Origin: Microvirga sesbaniae
Lineage (GTDB): Bacteria; Pseudomonadota; Alphaproteobacteria; Rhizobiales; Beijerinckiaceae
Direction: 5' to 3'
Assembly (NCBI RefSeq): GCF_025460805.1
Contig: NZ_JAMXFJ010000020.1
Span: forward strand, 29,899 to 93,898
Length of the DNA stretch: 64,000 nucleotides
Positions within the stretch are counted from its first letter, which is position 1, and the number at the start of each line of letters is the position of its first letter. Of this stretch, positions 53,443 through 62,700 are shown piece after piece. The position numbers and the translations under genes were made by a program. Below the pieces are notes generated by a model. The model did no database searches and had not been told where the DNA came from. It was given only the letters and a program-made list of their open reading frames with translations.

Positions 53443-54423
53443 ATGTCCCTGCTCCTCGTCCTCCTGGTCCCGCTCGCGCTCCTCGTCCTGGGAGCCGCCT
53501 TCACCTACGCCTATGCCTGGGCCATCGAACGGCGATATCCGCCGACCGGCCGGTTCATCGCGGTCGAGGGCCGCCGGCTCCATTACCGGGAGGAGGGGCC
53601 GGCGGGCGAGCCGCTCGGGACGGTCGTCCTGCTGCACGGCGCCTCGTCCAATCTCGTCGAATCCATGCTGGGGATCGGCGGAGCCCTCTCGCGCCGCTAC
53701 CGCGTTCTCGCGTTCGACCGTCCGGGCCATGGCTGGAGCGAGCGCGGCCCGGGCCTGAGCGAAGCGGAACCTGCCCGGCAGGCGGCGCTCATCGCCGGAG
53801 CCTTGAGGCAGCTGGACGTGCGCGATGCGGTCATCGTCGGGCATTCCTGGTCGGGCACGATCGTGCCGCATCTCGCCCTCGACCATGGGGATGTGACCGG
53901 GGCGATCCTGGTCCTGTCCGGCATCACGTCGCCCTGGCCCGGCGGCTATATCGGCTGGTACCGGCGCCTGATCGATTCCCGCGCGGGCTGGCTCCTGCTG
54001 CGCACCCTGGCCGTGCCGGTTCTCCTCGTGCTGCGGCCCTTGATGAAGAGAAAGACGTTCTGGCCCCAGTCAGCCCCGGAAGGCATCGTGAGGAAGGGCT
54101 TCATTCCGCTCGCCTTCCGGCCTCGCGCCTATGAGTCCAACATGCAGGACTTCGCCGTCATGTACCATGCGGTGCTGCGGCAGAGCGCGCGCTACGGGGA
54201 GATCCGCGTGCCCGTGACGGTGGTGGCGGGAGACCGGGACGAGATCGTCTGGACGGACCTTCACAGCCGGTCCTTCGCGCGCGAGGTGCCGGGCGCACAG
54301 CTCATCGTGATGCCCGGGATCGGCCACATGCCGCAATATGCCGATCAGAGAACGGTCCTGGAAGCCATCGAGGCCCTGGCCGGACGCGTCGTGCCGGCCA
54401 GGGTCGGGGCGGATCAAGCCTGA
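53443..54423 (+). CDS. Alpha/beta hydrolase with N-terminal membrane helix
   Basis: A 326-residue hydrolase. A single helix (residues 2-27, SLLLVLLVPLALLVLGAAFTYAYAWAI) anchors it. Oxyanion loop VVLLHGASSN, strand-4 FDRPGHGWSER, serine elbow VIVGHSWSGTI (GHSWSG), acid near VVAGDRDEIV and histidine in MPGIGHMPQ form a full catalytic set. Similar to haloalkane dehalogenase/peroxidase-like hydrolases, substrate unknown. 15 bases after the TPR gene, likely co-transcribed; its stop overlaps pyk by 10 bases. Confidence 0.88.
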   Translation: MSLLLVLLVPLALLVLGAAFTYAYAWAIERRYPPTGRFIAVEGRRLHYREEGPAGEPLGTVVLLHGASSNLVESMLGIGGALSRRYRVLAFDRPGHGWSERGPGLSEAEPARQAALIAGALRQLDVRDAVIVGHSWSGTIVPHLALDHGDVTGAILVLSGITSPWPGGYIGWYRRLIDSRAGWLLLRTLAVPVLLVLRPLMKRKTFWPQSAPEGIVRKGFIPLAFRPRAYESNMQDFAVMYHAVLRQSARYGEIRVPVTVVAGDRDEIVWTDLHSRSFAREVPGAQLIVMPGIGHMPQYADQRTVLEAIEALAGRVVPARVGADQA

Positions 54424-55856
54424 GCGGCGTGTTCCTGGTTGACGAAGGCGATGCGTACCATGTTGGTGGCGCCGGGCGTCCCGAACGGCATGCCGGCCAC
54501 GACGATGATGCGGTCGCCGACGGTCGAATAGCCTTCGCGCAGGGCGAACTTGCAGGCGCGGAACGCCATGTCGTCGATGTCGCTGGCATCCTTCGTGCGG
54601 ATCGAATGAACGCCCCAGACCAGCGCCAGGCGCCGCGCCGTGTTCACGCTCGGCGTGAGCGCGATGACCGTGGAGTTCGGCCGCTCGCGGGCGATGCGGA
54701 AGGCGGTCGAGCCCGAGAAGGTCCAGGCCGCCACCGTCTTGATGTTGAGGGTGTCGGCGATCTGGTGCGAGGCCGCCGCGATGGCGTCCGATCCGGTGGC
54801 CTCCGGCTCCGCGTTGAGGGTGCGCATGATCGACCAGTAGTTCTGGTCCTGCTCCACCTCCTCGGCGATTCGGCTCATGGTGGCGACCGCGTCGATCGGG
54901 TACTGGCCCGAGGCGCTTTCGGCCGACAGCATCACGGCATCGGCCCCGTCATAGACCGCGGTGGCCACGTCGGACACCTCCGCCCGGGTCGGCACCGGCG
55001 AGGTGATCATCGATTCCAGCATCTGGGTCGCCACCACCACGGGCTTGCCGAGACGGCGCGCCGTGCGGACGATACGCTTCTGGATGCCCGGCACCTTTTC
55101 CAGCGGCATCTCGACGCCGAGATCGCCGCGGGCGACCATGACCGCGTCGGAGATTTCCATGATCTCGTCGAGCCGCGCGATGGCCTGCGGCTTCTCGAGC
55201 TTGGACATCACGAGGGCGCGCCCGCGCGCGACCTTCTTCACCTCGGCGACGTCTTCGGGGCGCTGCACGAAGGAGAGCGCGATCCAGTCGACGCCGGCAT
55301 CGAGCGCCGCTTCGAGATCGGAGCGGTCCTTGTCGGTCATGGCCGCGACCGGGATCGTGGTGTCGGGCAGGCTCACGCCCTTGCGGTTCGAGATCTTGCC
55401 CGCGACCTCGACCGAGGTGGTGGCCGATCCCTTCTTCACGCTCTTCACCCGCAGCCGCAGCTTGCCGTCGTCGATCAGCACCGTGTGGCCGGGCTCGAGG
55501 GAGGACAGGATCTCGGGATGGGGCAGGTGCACGCGGTCCTTGGTGCCCGGCGTCTTGTCCGCGTCGAGCGTGAAGGTCTGGCCCGGCACCAGCATGGCGC
55601 CGTCGCCCTCGAAGGCTCCCACGCGCAGCTTCGGGCCCTGCAGGTCGGCGAGGATCGCGATGGGGCGCTTGAACCTGGCCTCGATGGCGCGGATCATCTC
55701 GACCCGCTCCTTCAGCTTCTCGCGCGGCAGATGGCTCATGTTCAGACGGAAGACGTCGGCGCCGGCCTGGAACAGCTTGGCGATCATCTCCGGGTTCTCG
55801 GACGCCGGTCCCAGGGTTGCAAGGATCTTCGTGCGCCTCTCGCGTCTCATCGTCAT
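54414..55856 (-). CDS. pyk: Pyruvate kinase
   Basis: A 480-residue glycolytic enzyme. RRTKILATLGPASENPEMIAKLFQAGADVFRLNMSH is the opening; LADLQGPKLRVG, SKLEKPQAIARLDEIMEISDAVMVARGDLGVEMPLEKVPGIQK (active-site Lys/Glu and Asp) and ATQMLESMITSPVPTRAEVSDVATAVYDGADAVMLSAESASGQYP follow. The C-terminal allosteric domain is present. Its start overlaps the DUF1036 stop by 4 bases, so both belong to one operon. Confidence 0.97.
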   Translation of the reverse strand: MTMRRERRTKILATLGPASENPEMIAKLFQAGADVFRLNMSHLPREKLKERVEMIRAIEARFKRPIAILADLQGPKLRVGAFEGDGAMLVPGQTFTLDADKTPGTKDRVHLPHPEILSSLEPGHTVLIDDGKLRLRVKSVKKGSATTSVEVAGKISNRKGVSLPDTTIPVAAMTDKDRSDLEAALDAGVDWIALSFVQRPEDVAEVKKVARGRALVMSKLEKPQAIARLDEIMEISDAVMVARGDLGVEMPLEKVPGIQKRIVRTARRLGKPVVVATQMLESMITSPVPTRAEVSDVATAVYDGADAVMLSAESASGQYPIDAVATMSRIAEEVEQDQNYWSIMRTLNAEPEATGSDAIAAASHQIADTLNIKTVAAWTFSGSTAFRIARERPNSTVIALTPSVNTARRLALVWGVHSIRTKDASDIDDMAFRACKFALREGYSTVGDRIIVVAGMPFGTPGATNMVRIAFVNQEHAAQA

Positions 55857-56314
55857 GGCCCCCCTGGCCGGTTCGTTTCGGTGAGCTGGATCGTCCAGCT
55901 CTTCTGTTCACCCGTGTCGACTTCGAAGAAGCCGCTGCGGTCGAAGCCTCGGGCGAGGCAATCCTCCGTGCCACGGATCGTGAATTCGCGCTCCCGGGTG
56001 CACATGAAGGAGCGTCCGCTCCACTCGCCGCCCCGGTCGTAATCGATGGCGTAGATATAGTAGAAGCGTCCGCCGAGCTGTCCCTTGAGCAGGGTCTCGC
56101 AACCGCGGGCGTTGAGATTCCACCATCCCTCCGTCACCCATCCCTGCGCATCCCGGTAACCGAGCGCGATGCCGACGCGGCTCGGCGTCATGTTGCACAG
56201 GCGCAGGTCCGCCTTGGCGGGCGCCGCCGCGAGAAGGCAGCCGCCGACGAGAAATGTCGCGAACGCAAGGCTTCGCCGCCGGCGGGGAGACGATGTGAGA
56301 GAAACGGCCTTCAT
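55853..56314 (-). CDS. DUF1036 secreted protein
   Basis: A 153-residue periplasmic protein. The signal peptide contains an arginine-rich n-region (MKAVSLTSSPRRRRSLAFATFLVGGCLLAAAPAKA). The mature part starts DLRLCNMTPSRVGIALGYRDAQGWVTEGWWNLNARGCETLLKG, the core of DUF1036, with Cys in conserved places (LCN, GCET, MCTRE, DCLARGF). It is co-transcribed with pyk through a 4-base overlap. Function unknown. Confidence 0.88.
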   Translation of the reverse strand: MKAVSLTSSPRRRRSLAFATFLVGGCLLAAAPAKADLRLCNMTPSRVGIALGYRDAQGWVTEGWWNLNARGCETLLKGQLGGRFYYIYAIDYDRGGEWSGRSFMCTREREFTIRGTEDCLARGFDRSGFFEVDTGEQKSWTIQLTETNRPGGP

Positions 56315-56514
56315 GGGTGCGGTATGGTCGAATCGAAAGGAATGAAATCGCACAATGCGGTGAGAACTATGTCGAATCGTTGTCGGCCAGAAGATCAGCC
56401 GGAGCAAGAGTTTACAGCAGGGATGCTGCAGATTTTGCAGGCTGCATGGCCTTTACGACACGAAGGGGCGGTTCGGAAAGGGGCTTTGCCCTCCATTTGA
56501 AGGGGCTCCGGATC

Positions 56515-57453
56515 CTATCCACCGGGTGTATCGGCCCTGGGTCTGGCGATCCAGATTCCGAACAGGATGAGGGCGCCGCCCAGGCTCTGGACAGGGGTCA
56601 GCGCCTCCCCGAGAATCGCCCAGCCGAACACCGCTGCGGCGATCGCCTCCAGGAAGATCACCAGCGACGAGAAGACGGCCGGCAGCCGCCCGAGGGCAAT
56701 GGCCAGCAGTCCCTGGCCGCCCGCATGGCTGACATAGGACATGGCGAGAAGGGCCGCGATGCCCTGTGCGGTCCGCGGCACCACCCGCGTGTCGAAGAGA
56801 AGCGCGACGACGAGGAGGATGGCCGAGGTGATCAGCCCGGCCTCGAAGGTCACCCGCGCGGCGCCCGCCGTCTTGCGCGCCCGGCTCGCGGCCAGGAAAT
56901 AGAGGCCGAAGAAGAAGGCCGTGGCGACCCCGTAGAGATCGCCGACGATCCGGGCGGGATCCGCCTGGAGGCTCTGGCCGATCAGCGCCGCGCCGCCGAG
57001 CAGGCACAGGGCGAGGCCCATGAAGGTTCCCCGCGAGACCTGCTGCCGGAGCACGAGCCAGACGATGAGCACGACGAAGAGCGGGGCCATGGTGGCGAAG
57101 AAGGTCGCGTTCGCCACCGTGGTCTTGAGAATGGCCAGATGCCAGAAGAACAGGTCCCCGGCGAACACGATGCCGCCGAAGACGCTCGCCTTCGAAAATC
57201 GGACCTTCGGGGCGCCGGCGGGCGCGCGCCTCTCCTCGATCCGCATCCAGGCATAGAGCAGGGGCAGGCAGAGCGAGACGCGCCAAAAGGCGCTGGCGAA
57301 CGGTCCCACATCGGCCGGCGCCCCGTCCATGCCGGCGGAGGCGAAGCGCACGAAAATCGGGGAGATCCCCATGGCGACGGCGCCGAGACACAGGGCGGCA
57401 AAAGCGGAGGCGAAGCCCGGCTCGAGGCGGGCCGTTGTGGAGGGAGAAGCCAT
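56515..57453 (-). CDS. EamA/DMT family transporter
   Basis: A 312-residue inner-membrane protein with ten hydrophobic helices in two EamA repeats (GISPIFVRFASAG..., and ALLAMSYVSHAGGQGLLAIALGRLPAVFSSLVIFLEAIAAAVFGWAILGEALTPVQSLGGALILFGIWIARPR). The last stretch is the typical EamA end. Substrate unknown (amino acid or metabolite export is usual). Divergent from the second N-formylglutamate amidohydrolase gene. Confidence 0.9.
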   Translation of the reverse strand: MASPSTTARLEPGFASAFAALCLGAVAMGISPIFVRFASAGMDGAPADVGPFASAFWRVSLCLPLLYAWMRIEERRAPAGAPKVRFSKASVFGGIVFAGDLFFWHLAILKTTVANATFFATMAPLFVVLIVWLVLRQQVSRGTFMGLALCLLGGAALIGQSLQADPARIVGDLYGVATAFFFGLYFLAASRARKTAGAARVTFEAGLITSAILLVVALLFDTRVVPRTAQGIAALLAMSYVSHAGGQGLLAIALGRLPAVFSSLVIFLEAIAAAVFGWAILGEALTPVQSLGGALILFGIWIARPRADTPGG

Positions 57454-57564
57454 GAAGGTCGTGAAAGTGTGTTGCGCGGAAGGTCGCGTTGCCAGGGTCG
57501 GAGGGGCAGGGTAAGGCTTTTCGTCCGCCGTTCAATCCACCCTGTCTGAAATCCATTCCTCGCC

Positions 57565-58404
57565 ATGCCTGCTTCCGCCGCGCTCACGCTCGACGATCCT
57601 CGCCTGGAGCCCTGTCCTGTCGAGACGATTCCCGGCTCCATCAGGACCGGGATCCTGATCCTGTGCGACCACGCGTCCAATGCGGTGCCGCCGGATCTCG
57701 GCGATCTCGGCCTCCCGGCGTCCGAATTCGAGCGCCACATCGCCTACGATATCGGGGCCGCGGCCGTCACCCGGTCTCTCGCCCGCCGCCTGGGCGCTCC
57801 GGCCATCCTGACCCGGTTCTCGCGCCTCGTCATCGATCCCAACCGGGGCCGGGACGATCCGACCCTGGTCATGCGCCTGTCCGACGGCGCGGTGGTGCCG
57901 GGCAACGCCCGGGTGGACGAGGCCGAGGTGCAGCGGCGCATCGCCCGGTTCTACGATCCCTACGACGACGCCATCGCGGATGCGATCCACACGGCCATGG
58001 CGGCGGGCCACCCGCCGGTCGTCGTGACGGTCCACAGCTTCACGCCCGTCTGGCGCGGCTGGCCGCGGCCCTGGCATGTGGGGATCCTGTGGGACGCGGA
58101 CGAAAGGTTCGCCAAGCCCCTGCTGGAGGGCCTTGCGGCCGAGGACGGACTCGTCGTCGGCAACAACGAGCCTTATGATGGGGCGCTTGCGGGCGACACG
58201 GTCGACCGGCATGCCACCGTCCGGGGGCTGGCCAACGCGCTGATCGAGATCCGTCAGGATCTGATCGCCTCGGAGGCAGGGGCCGAGGAATGGGCCGAGC
58301 GCTTCGCCCGGCTCCTCGAGCCGCTCGCCGGCCGGGCGGAGCTCCGGGAGCCGAGAATCTTCGGAACCCGCACCCGGGATCGCCTGCGCCAGCACGGAGG
58401 ATAG
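57565..58404 (+). CDS. N-formylglutamate amidohydrolase family protein (copy 2)
   Basis: A 279-residue family member with GILILCDHASNAVPPDLGDLGL (metal-site D/H), AYDIGAAAVTRSLARRL, RFSRLVIDPNRGRDDPTL (DPNR in place of DLNR), VVVTVHSFTPVWRGWPR (H) and NEPYDG. It belongs to a subgroup different from the copy at 51 kb. The downstream gene DUF1244 begins 4 bases after its stop, so they are one transcript. Ribosome-binding site weak. Confidence 0.88.
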   Translation: MPASAALTLDDPRLEPCPVETIPGSIRTGILILCDHASNAVPPDLGDLGLPASEFERHIAYDIGAAAVTRSLARRLGAPAILTRFSRLVIDPNRGRDDPTLVMRLSDGAVVPGNARVDEAEVQRRIARFYDPYDDAIADAIHTAMAAGHPPVVVTVHSFTPVWRGWPRPWHVGILWDADERFAKPLLEGLAAEDGLVVGNNEPYDGALAGDTVDRHATVRGLANALIEIRQDLIASEAGAEEWAERFARLLEPLAGRAELREPRIFGTRTRDRLRQHGG

Positions 58405-58408
58405 ATCG

Positions 58409-58714
58409 ATGAAGGATATCGACGGGAAGACGCAGGTCGAGCTGGAGGCCGCCGCCTTCCGCAGGCTGGTCGAGCACCTGCGGGAGCGGACCGACGTGCA
58501 GAACATCGACCTCATGAACCTGGCGGGCTTCTGCCGGAACTGCCTGTCCAACTGGCTGAAGGAGGCGGCGGACGAGCGCGGAATCGCCCTGTCCAAGGAG
58601 GAAAGCCGGACCCATGTCTACGGCATGCCCTACGAGGAATGGAAGGATCGCCACCAGGGCGAGGCCTCGGCGTCCCAGCGGGCCGATTTCGAGAAATCGA
58701 AGTCTGGGCATTAA
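58409..58714 (+). CDS. DUF1244 family protein
   Basis: A 101-residue soluble protein. The family core LVEHLRERTDVQNIDLMNLAGFCRNCLSNWLKEAADERGI with the CRNC pair is clear, then VYGMPYEEWKDRHQ. It is very conserved in alpha- and gammaproteobacteria. The function is not known to me. It starts 4 bases after the amidohydrolase stop. Confidence 0.92.
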   Translation: MKDIDGKTQVELEAAAFRRLVEHLRERTDVQNIDLMNLAGFCRNCLSNWLKEAADERGIALSKEESRTHVYGMPYEEWKDRHQGEASASQRADFEKSKSGH

Positions 58715-58775
58715 AACGGCTTCAACCAAATGACCATAACACTGGCGCCAATGCCATCAATCAGGGGCTTCATTC

Positions 58776-59036
58776 ATGGATGACGCAGCTTTCAACACCG
58801 AATCCGTCGCGGCCGACCAGCTGAAGGCCTTCATCGAGCGCATCGAGCGCCTCGAGGAGGAGAAGGCCGGCATCGCGGGCGACATCAAGGACGTCTATGC
58901 CGAGGCCAAGGGCAACGGCTTCGACACCAAGGTCCTGCGCAAGATCGTCTCCCTGCGCAAGCGCGACTACGCTGAGCGCCAGGAGGAGGAGGCGATCCTC
59001 GAGCTCTACATGCAGGCGCTCGGGATGTTGGGTTAG
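58776..59036 (+). CDS. GapR-like nucleoid protein (DUF2312)
   Basis: An 86-residue protein: ESVAADQLKAFIERIERLEEEKAGIAGDIKDVYAEAKGNGFDTKVLRKIVSLRKRDYAERQEEEAILELYMQALG. This is DUF2312, the family of Caulobacter GapR. GapR forms a coiled-coil clamp on overtwisted, AT-rich DNA ahead of replication and transcription forks. The coiled coil (about 16-48) and the basic KVLRKIVSLRKRD segment are seen. A hairpin GTTGCGCG / CGCGCAAC (59047-59075) follows the stop. Confidence 0.93.
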   Translation: MDDAAFNTESVAADQLKAFIERIERLEEEKAGIAGDIKDVYAEAKGNGFDTKVLRKIVSLRKRDYAERQEEEAILELYMQALGMLG

Positions 59037-59605
59037 TTTCAAATCTGTTGCGCGGGATCGCATCTCTCGCGCAACAGCACCCCGCTTAAAGTTCGGTTCC
59101 AAGTGTTGCGGTCTCACAGCCGGAGCTTGCTCGTCGGCTTTTGACGTTTGCCAGTGAGTCGTCTGACGCTGCTCCTATCAGACGATGAAACCAACGCTGT
59201 GATCCGAACGGGGTTGTGAGACGCGCCGAGGTGAGCCGATCGGGCGTGCAAGCTGGTCAGTGTTGCAAGATGCAACTTACAAGGCACAGTTTTTCAACTC
59301 GTTAATGGTCGTGAACGCCTTCGGCCTGCGCACTGCGCATCGTCGGAATGTTAGGCGTGCTGGAGCATCGATGGCGACCGGCCCGCCCTGCGATTCCAGT
59401 CGATGGGGCGACGTCTCTAGGGGCCAGGGCGGCGGTGCCACTTGCGAACGCCCCGAGGGGAAATCGGCCGAGAGGCACTGAAGTCCCGGCTCCTGCCTGT
59501 GCCGCTATCGTTTGGTCAAAGATCAGGCACATGCTCGTTCTTCGCTCTGGCCTTGCGCGAGACACCCGCTTATCCAGACGTCTTGCCGTAAAGGAGGTTG
59601 TCTCG
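59037..59605. other. Intergenic region after the GapR gene
   Basis: About 570 bases without a recognisable gene. A hairpin at 59047-59075 and a weaker AGCCGGAGC...TCGTCGGCTTTT hairpin near 59116-59145 may end the gapR transcript. The rest, to 59590, should contain the promoter of the permease gene. Codon-like structure seen on either strand has no family match. Confidence 0.5.
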
Positions 59606-60625
59606 ATGCCGTTCGCAAAGCTCGCGTGTCTTGTCGCCACTGCCCTGTCCTTCACAGCTCTGCCAGGATCGAAAGCGTCCGCGGACGAGCCCCTGAAGGT
59701 CAAAGCCTTCATCGGCGCGATGTTCGAGATTGGTCAGAACACCGGCGATCGGGCCGGCGAGTTCCAGCACTGGTACGAACGCTACTTCAGCCAGAGCAAG
59801 CCAATCCCCGTCAAAGGCGCCCTGAACCCGGTCTACTGCAACGACGACGGGGTCTGCGGCTCCGTTCTGGGCATGGGTAAGGTTGCATCGTCCTCCTCAG
59901 TGCAGGCAATCATCCTGAACCCGCAGTTCGACATGTCGGAAGCCTATTTCGTGATCAGCGGGGTCGCCGGCACCCCACCGGGACGGGGGACCATTGCCGA
60001 CGTGAGTTGGGCGACCTGGCTCATCGACTATGATCTCGGCCACCGCTGGGCGCCGGAGGAAGGGGAGCCGGGCGCCCCGACATTCATGCCGCGCAAGGGC
60101 TACGAGAAGGTCCGGCTGTTCCAGCTCAATCCCGATTTGGTCGGCTGGGCCATGCAGGTGACGGGCAAGACAGACTTGAAGGACTCGGAGTCGGCGCAAT
60201 CCTACCGATTGCGCTACCCGCAGGAGGCCGCTCGGCGGTCCCCAGCGGTGAAGACCGGCACCCACATGACGGGGGACACCTTCTTCCATGGCCCAGGCAT
60301 GTCAGCTCAGGCGCAGTACATTGCCAAGCTCTATGGAGCGGACGACTACCTCATCACGGAGATGGAGGCGGCTGCGATTGCCCAGGTCATCCAGCGAACG
60401 CTGGGCGATCGCAGGCTCCTGAGCCTCCGGGGCGCAGTGAACTTCGACCAAGGCAATCCGAACGAGACCACGCTCCAGCATCTCGATCCTGCTCCAGGCC
60501 AGACTGCCGGCGGCTTTGCCGAGACGGTCGACAATATTGCCGTCGTCGGAGGGCGGATGGTCGATCACATTGTGTCCAACTGGTCCGAGTGGAAGAACGG
60601 CGTTCCGCCGCTGCCGAAGCAATAA
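59606..60625 (+). CDS. Purine nucleoside permease (NUP family)
   Basis: A 339-residue secreted protein. AAAGGAGGTTGTCTCG before the ATG is a near-perfect ribosome-binding site. The signal peptide is MPFAKLACLVATALSFTALPGSKASA. Landmarks: VKAFIGAMFEIGQNTGDRAGEFQHWYERYF, ISGVAGTPPGRGTIADVSWATWLIDYDLGHRW, GDTFFHGPGMSAQAQYIAKLYGADDYLITEMEAAAIAQV. It resembles the nucleoside-phosphorylase fold group called NUP. The role is nucleoside uptake or processing in the periplasm. Confidence 0.88.
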   Translation: MPFAKLACLVATALSFTALPGSKASADEPLKVKAFIGAMFEIGQNTGDRAGEFQHWYERYFSQSKPIPVKGALNPVYCNDDGVCGSVLGMGKVASSSSVQAIILNPQFDMSEAYFVISGVAGTPPGRGTIADVSWATWLIDYDLGHRWAPEEGEPGAPTFMPRKGYEKVRLFQLNPDLVGWAMQVTGKTDLKDSESAQSYRLRYPQEAARRSPAVKTGTHMTGDTFFHGPGMSAQAQYIAKLYGADDYLITEMEAAAIAQVIQRTLGDRRLLSLRGAVNFDQGNPNETTLQHLDPAPGQTAGGFAETVDNIAVVGGRMVDHIVSNWSEWKNGVPPLPKQ

Positions 60626-61086
60626 TCCGCGGCGCGTGACATCTCGGCACGGAAGATATCAAGCGAAAGCTGCTGGAGAGTTGTCATCGTTCTCGAGGAG
60701 GGTTTCCTCGGGAGCCACAATGTCTGATTGACTGAAAGTCTCGGATTTATCCATCAGCTGACCTTCCTAGGACCAAGCTCAACGGCTCGGGTTGACCCGA
60801 AGCTGACTTTGTTGGCGAGCCGGATAAGGTGAAACCCTCTCGGAAACCGACCTGCGAATGCAATGACGACAACTTTCAGCTACCCGGTCTGGAACCTCCT
60901 GCACTTTGACCGTTCCAGCCACGAACCGCTTCAGGAGCAGCTTTTCGAGCAACTGCGCAGCGGATGTAGACGCCCCAGCATGCACTGAACCCGCGGCAAC
61001 ATTGGCTGCGGGCCCTCCGGATTGGAGGGCTTTCCGGGTGACCGTCCTCGGATCGTGCTTGCACGCACCGGCCGTTGGTTCCTGCG
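60626..61086. other. Intergenic region before the Lrp/AsnC regulator
   Basis: About 460 bases. Short open frames exist on both strands, but none has a good ribosome-binding site or family look. Base use here is less GC-biased than in the flanking genes. I cannot say whether it is a gene remnant. Confidence 0.4.
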
Positions 61087-61509
61087 CTACAGCTCATTCA
61101 GCAGGATACTCGTCTCGGAGTGCGTGACCCCGGGTATTTCCCGGATATGACTGATGATGCGGTCGAGGCTGGCAAGATCGGTCGTTGAGATCTCGATCAC
61201 CAAGTCCCACCGTCCATTGGTCGAGTGGATCGCGACCGCCGCGGGTATGCGTTTCAACGTGGCGACAACGGCGCGTGCATCGCCGGCACGGATCTCGACC
61301 GCGGTCATGGCACGGACGATGTTAGCTTCCGCCTCCGCCGAAAGGCGCAACGTGAACCCTTGGATGACGCGATCCCGCACGAGACGCTCAATCCGATTTT
61401 GGACGGTGCCCCGGGACACATTCAGGATGCGGGCCAGGGTGGCGGCCGGAAGTCGCGAATCCCCTCGAAGGAGTTCAATCAGACGCTGGTCGGTTTCATC
61501 GAGACGCAT
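61087..61509 (-). CDS. Lrp/AsnC family transcriptional regulator
   Basis: A 140-residue regulator starting MRLDETDQRLIELLRGDSRLPAATLARILNVSRGTVQNRIERLVRDRVIQGF, a clear AsnC-type winged helix. The C-terminal RAM domain has AVEIRAGDARAVVATLKRIPAAVAIHSTNGRWDLVIEISTTDLASLDRII. GCAGGACCA places the ATG at 61509; an ATG four codons upstream has no such site. It is divergent from the arginase gene, so it is the probable arginine/ornithine-responsive regulator of the module. Confidence 0.93.
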   Translation of the reverse strand: MRLDETDQRLIELLRGDSRLPAATLARILNVSRGTVQNRIERLVRDRVIQGFTLRLSAEAEANIVRAMTAVEIRAGDARAVVATLKRIPAAVAIHSTNGRWDLVIEISTTDLASLDRIISHIREIPGVTHSETSILLNEL

Positions 61510-61637
61510 TGGTCCTGCCATTTCGTCATTTTGGCTGACAGTATGCTCAAAAATATCGCCATTTCTATCGTTTAGTTGGCTTCCTGTTGGAATTTCTTTT
61601 GGTCATGCTTTGTTGATCAAGAAGCGAGTTCCCGAGC

Positions 61638-62636
61638 ATGCACCTCCCGTCCACCACCGCTCCGTGTTCAAAACCCGATGCACCGGGCCCGATCGGCCTG
61701 ATCGGTGCGCCGTTCGGCCTCGCCGCCGGCGTCCCGGGGACGTCACTGGGCCCCGCCGCCGCGCGGCTCGCGGGTCTCGCCGACGCGCTTGTCGGGCTCG
61801 GTCATCGGGTCGTCGACCGTGAGCATGTCGCACCGACGCTTCGACAGATGCAGTCACCCCGGAATATCTCCCATCTGGGCAACCACGCCGAAGTGGTATC
61901 GCAATGGATCGAGGCGATCCATGACGAGACCCTCGCAGCCCTGGCCGAAGGGCAGCGTCCCCTCCTGATCGGGGGCGATCACAGCGTCTCCATGGGTTCC
62001 GTCAGCGCAGTGGCCCGTCACGTCGCGCGGGAGGGCAAGCGCGTGGCGGTGCTCTGGATCGATGCCCATCCCGATTTCAATACGCCGCAATCCTCCCCCT
62101 CCGGCAACATGCACGGCATGAGCCTCGCATTCCTCACTGGGAACGAGGATCTGATGCAACTCATGCACGGACGCGAGTTCCCGGCGATCCTGCCAACGGA
62201 CGTTTTCGTGATCGGCGCCCGGTCGATCGACCAGGAGGAAAAGGAAGCGATCGCGGACGCTGGGATCCGGTGCTACGACATGCGGGTCGTGGACGAGCAT
62301 GGCATCCGGCACATCGTCGGGGAGGTCTTGAGCACGATCGATCCTGCGACGACCCACCTGCATGTCAGCTTCGACCTCGATGTCGTCGATCCCTCCCTTG
62401 CACCGGGCGTCGGTACCCCGGTTCCCGGCGGGCTCAACTACCGGGAGGCTCACCACATCATGGAACTCCTGCATGACTCGGGCCTCGTCGGCTCCCTCGA
62501 CGTCGTGGAGCTCAACCCGATGCGCGACATCCGGGGACAGACCGCCGAACTGATGGTCGACCTCGTCGGCAGCCTGTTCGGCAAGGCAATCTCCCTTCGC
62601 AAGCGTCAGCCGGCAGGGCTGTCCCGCGCGGCCTGA
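61638..62636 (+). CDS. rocF: Arginase
   Basis: A 332-residue Mn enzyme splitting arginine to ornithine and urea. The metal motifs are complete: GGDHSVSMGS, WIDAHPDFNTP and SFDLDVVDPSLAPGVGTPVPGGLNYREAHH. ELNPMRDIRGQTAELMVDL is the C-terminal signature. The first 20 residues are variable. First gene of the catabolic set, divergent from the AsnC regulator. Confidence 0.96.
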   Translation: MHLPSTTAPCSKPDAPGPIGLIGAPFGLAAGVPGTSLGPAAARLAGLADALVGLGHRVVDREHVAPTLRQMQSPRNISHLGNHAEVVSQWIEAIHDETLAALAEGQRPLLIGGDHSVSMGSVSAVARHVAREGKRVAVLWIDAHPDFNTPQSSPSGNMHGMSLAFLTGNEDLMQLMHGREFPAILPTDVFVIGARSIDQEEKEAIADAGIRCYDMRVVDEHGIRHIVGEVLSTIDPATTHLHVSFDLDVVDPSLAPGVGTPVPGGLNYREAHHIMELLHDSGLVGSLDVVELNPMRDIRGQTAELMVDLVGSLFGKAISLRKRQPAGLSRAA

Positions 62637-62700
62637 GAGTCACGTCAAACGAAACCAGCGCTCCCCGGCACCACGCGACAAGCAACAGGATTCAGAGACC

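Noticed and set aside
60779..60985. A 68-codon frame on the minus strand
   Set aside because: No ribosome-binding site, no recognisable domain, and frames of this length are common by chance. A remnant of an older gene cannot be excluded.
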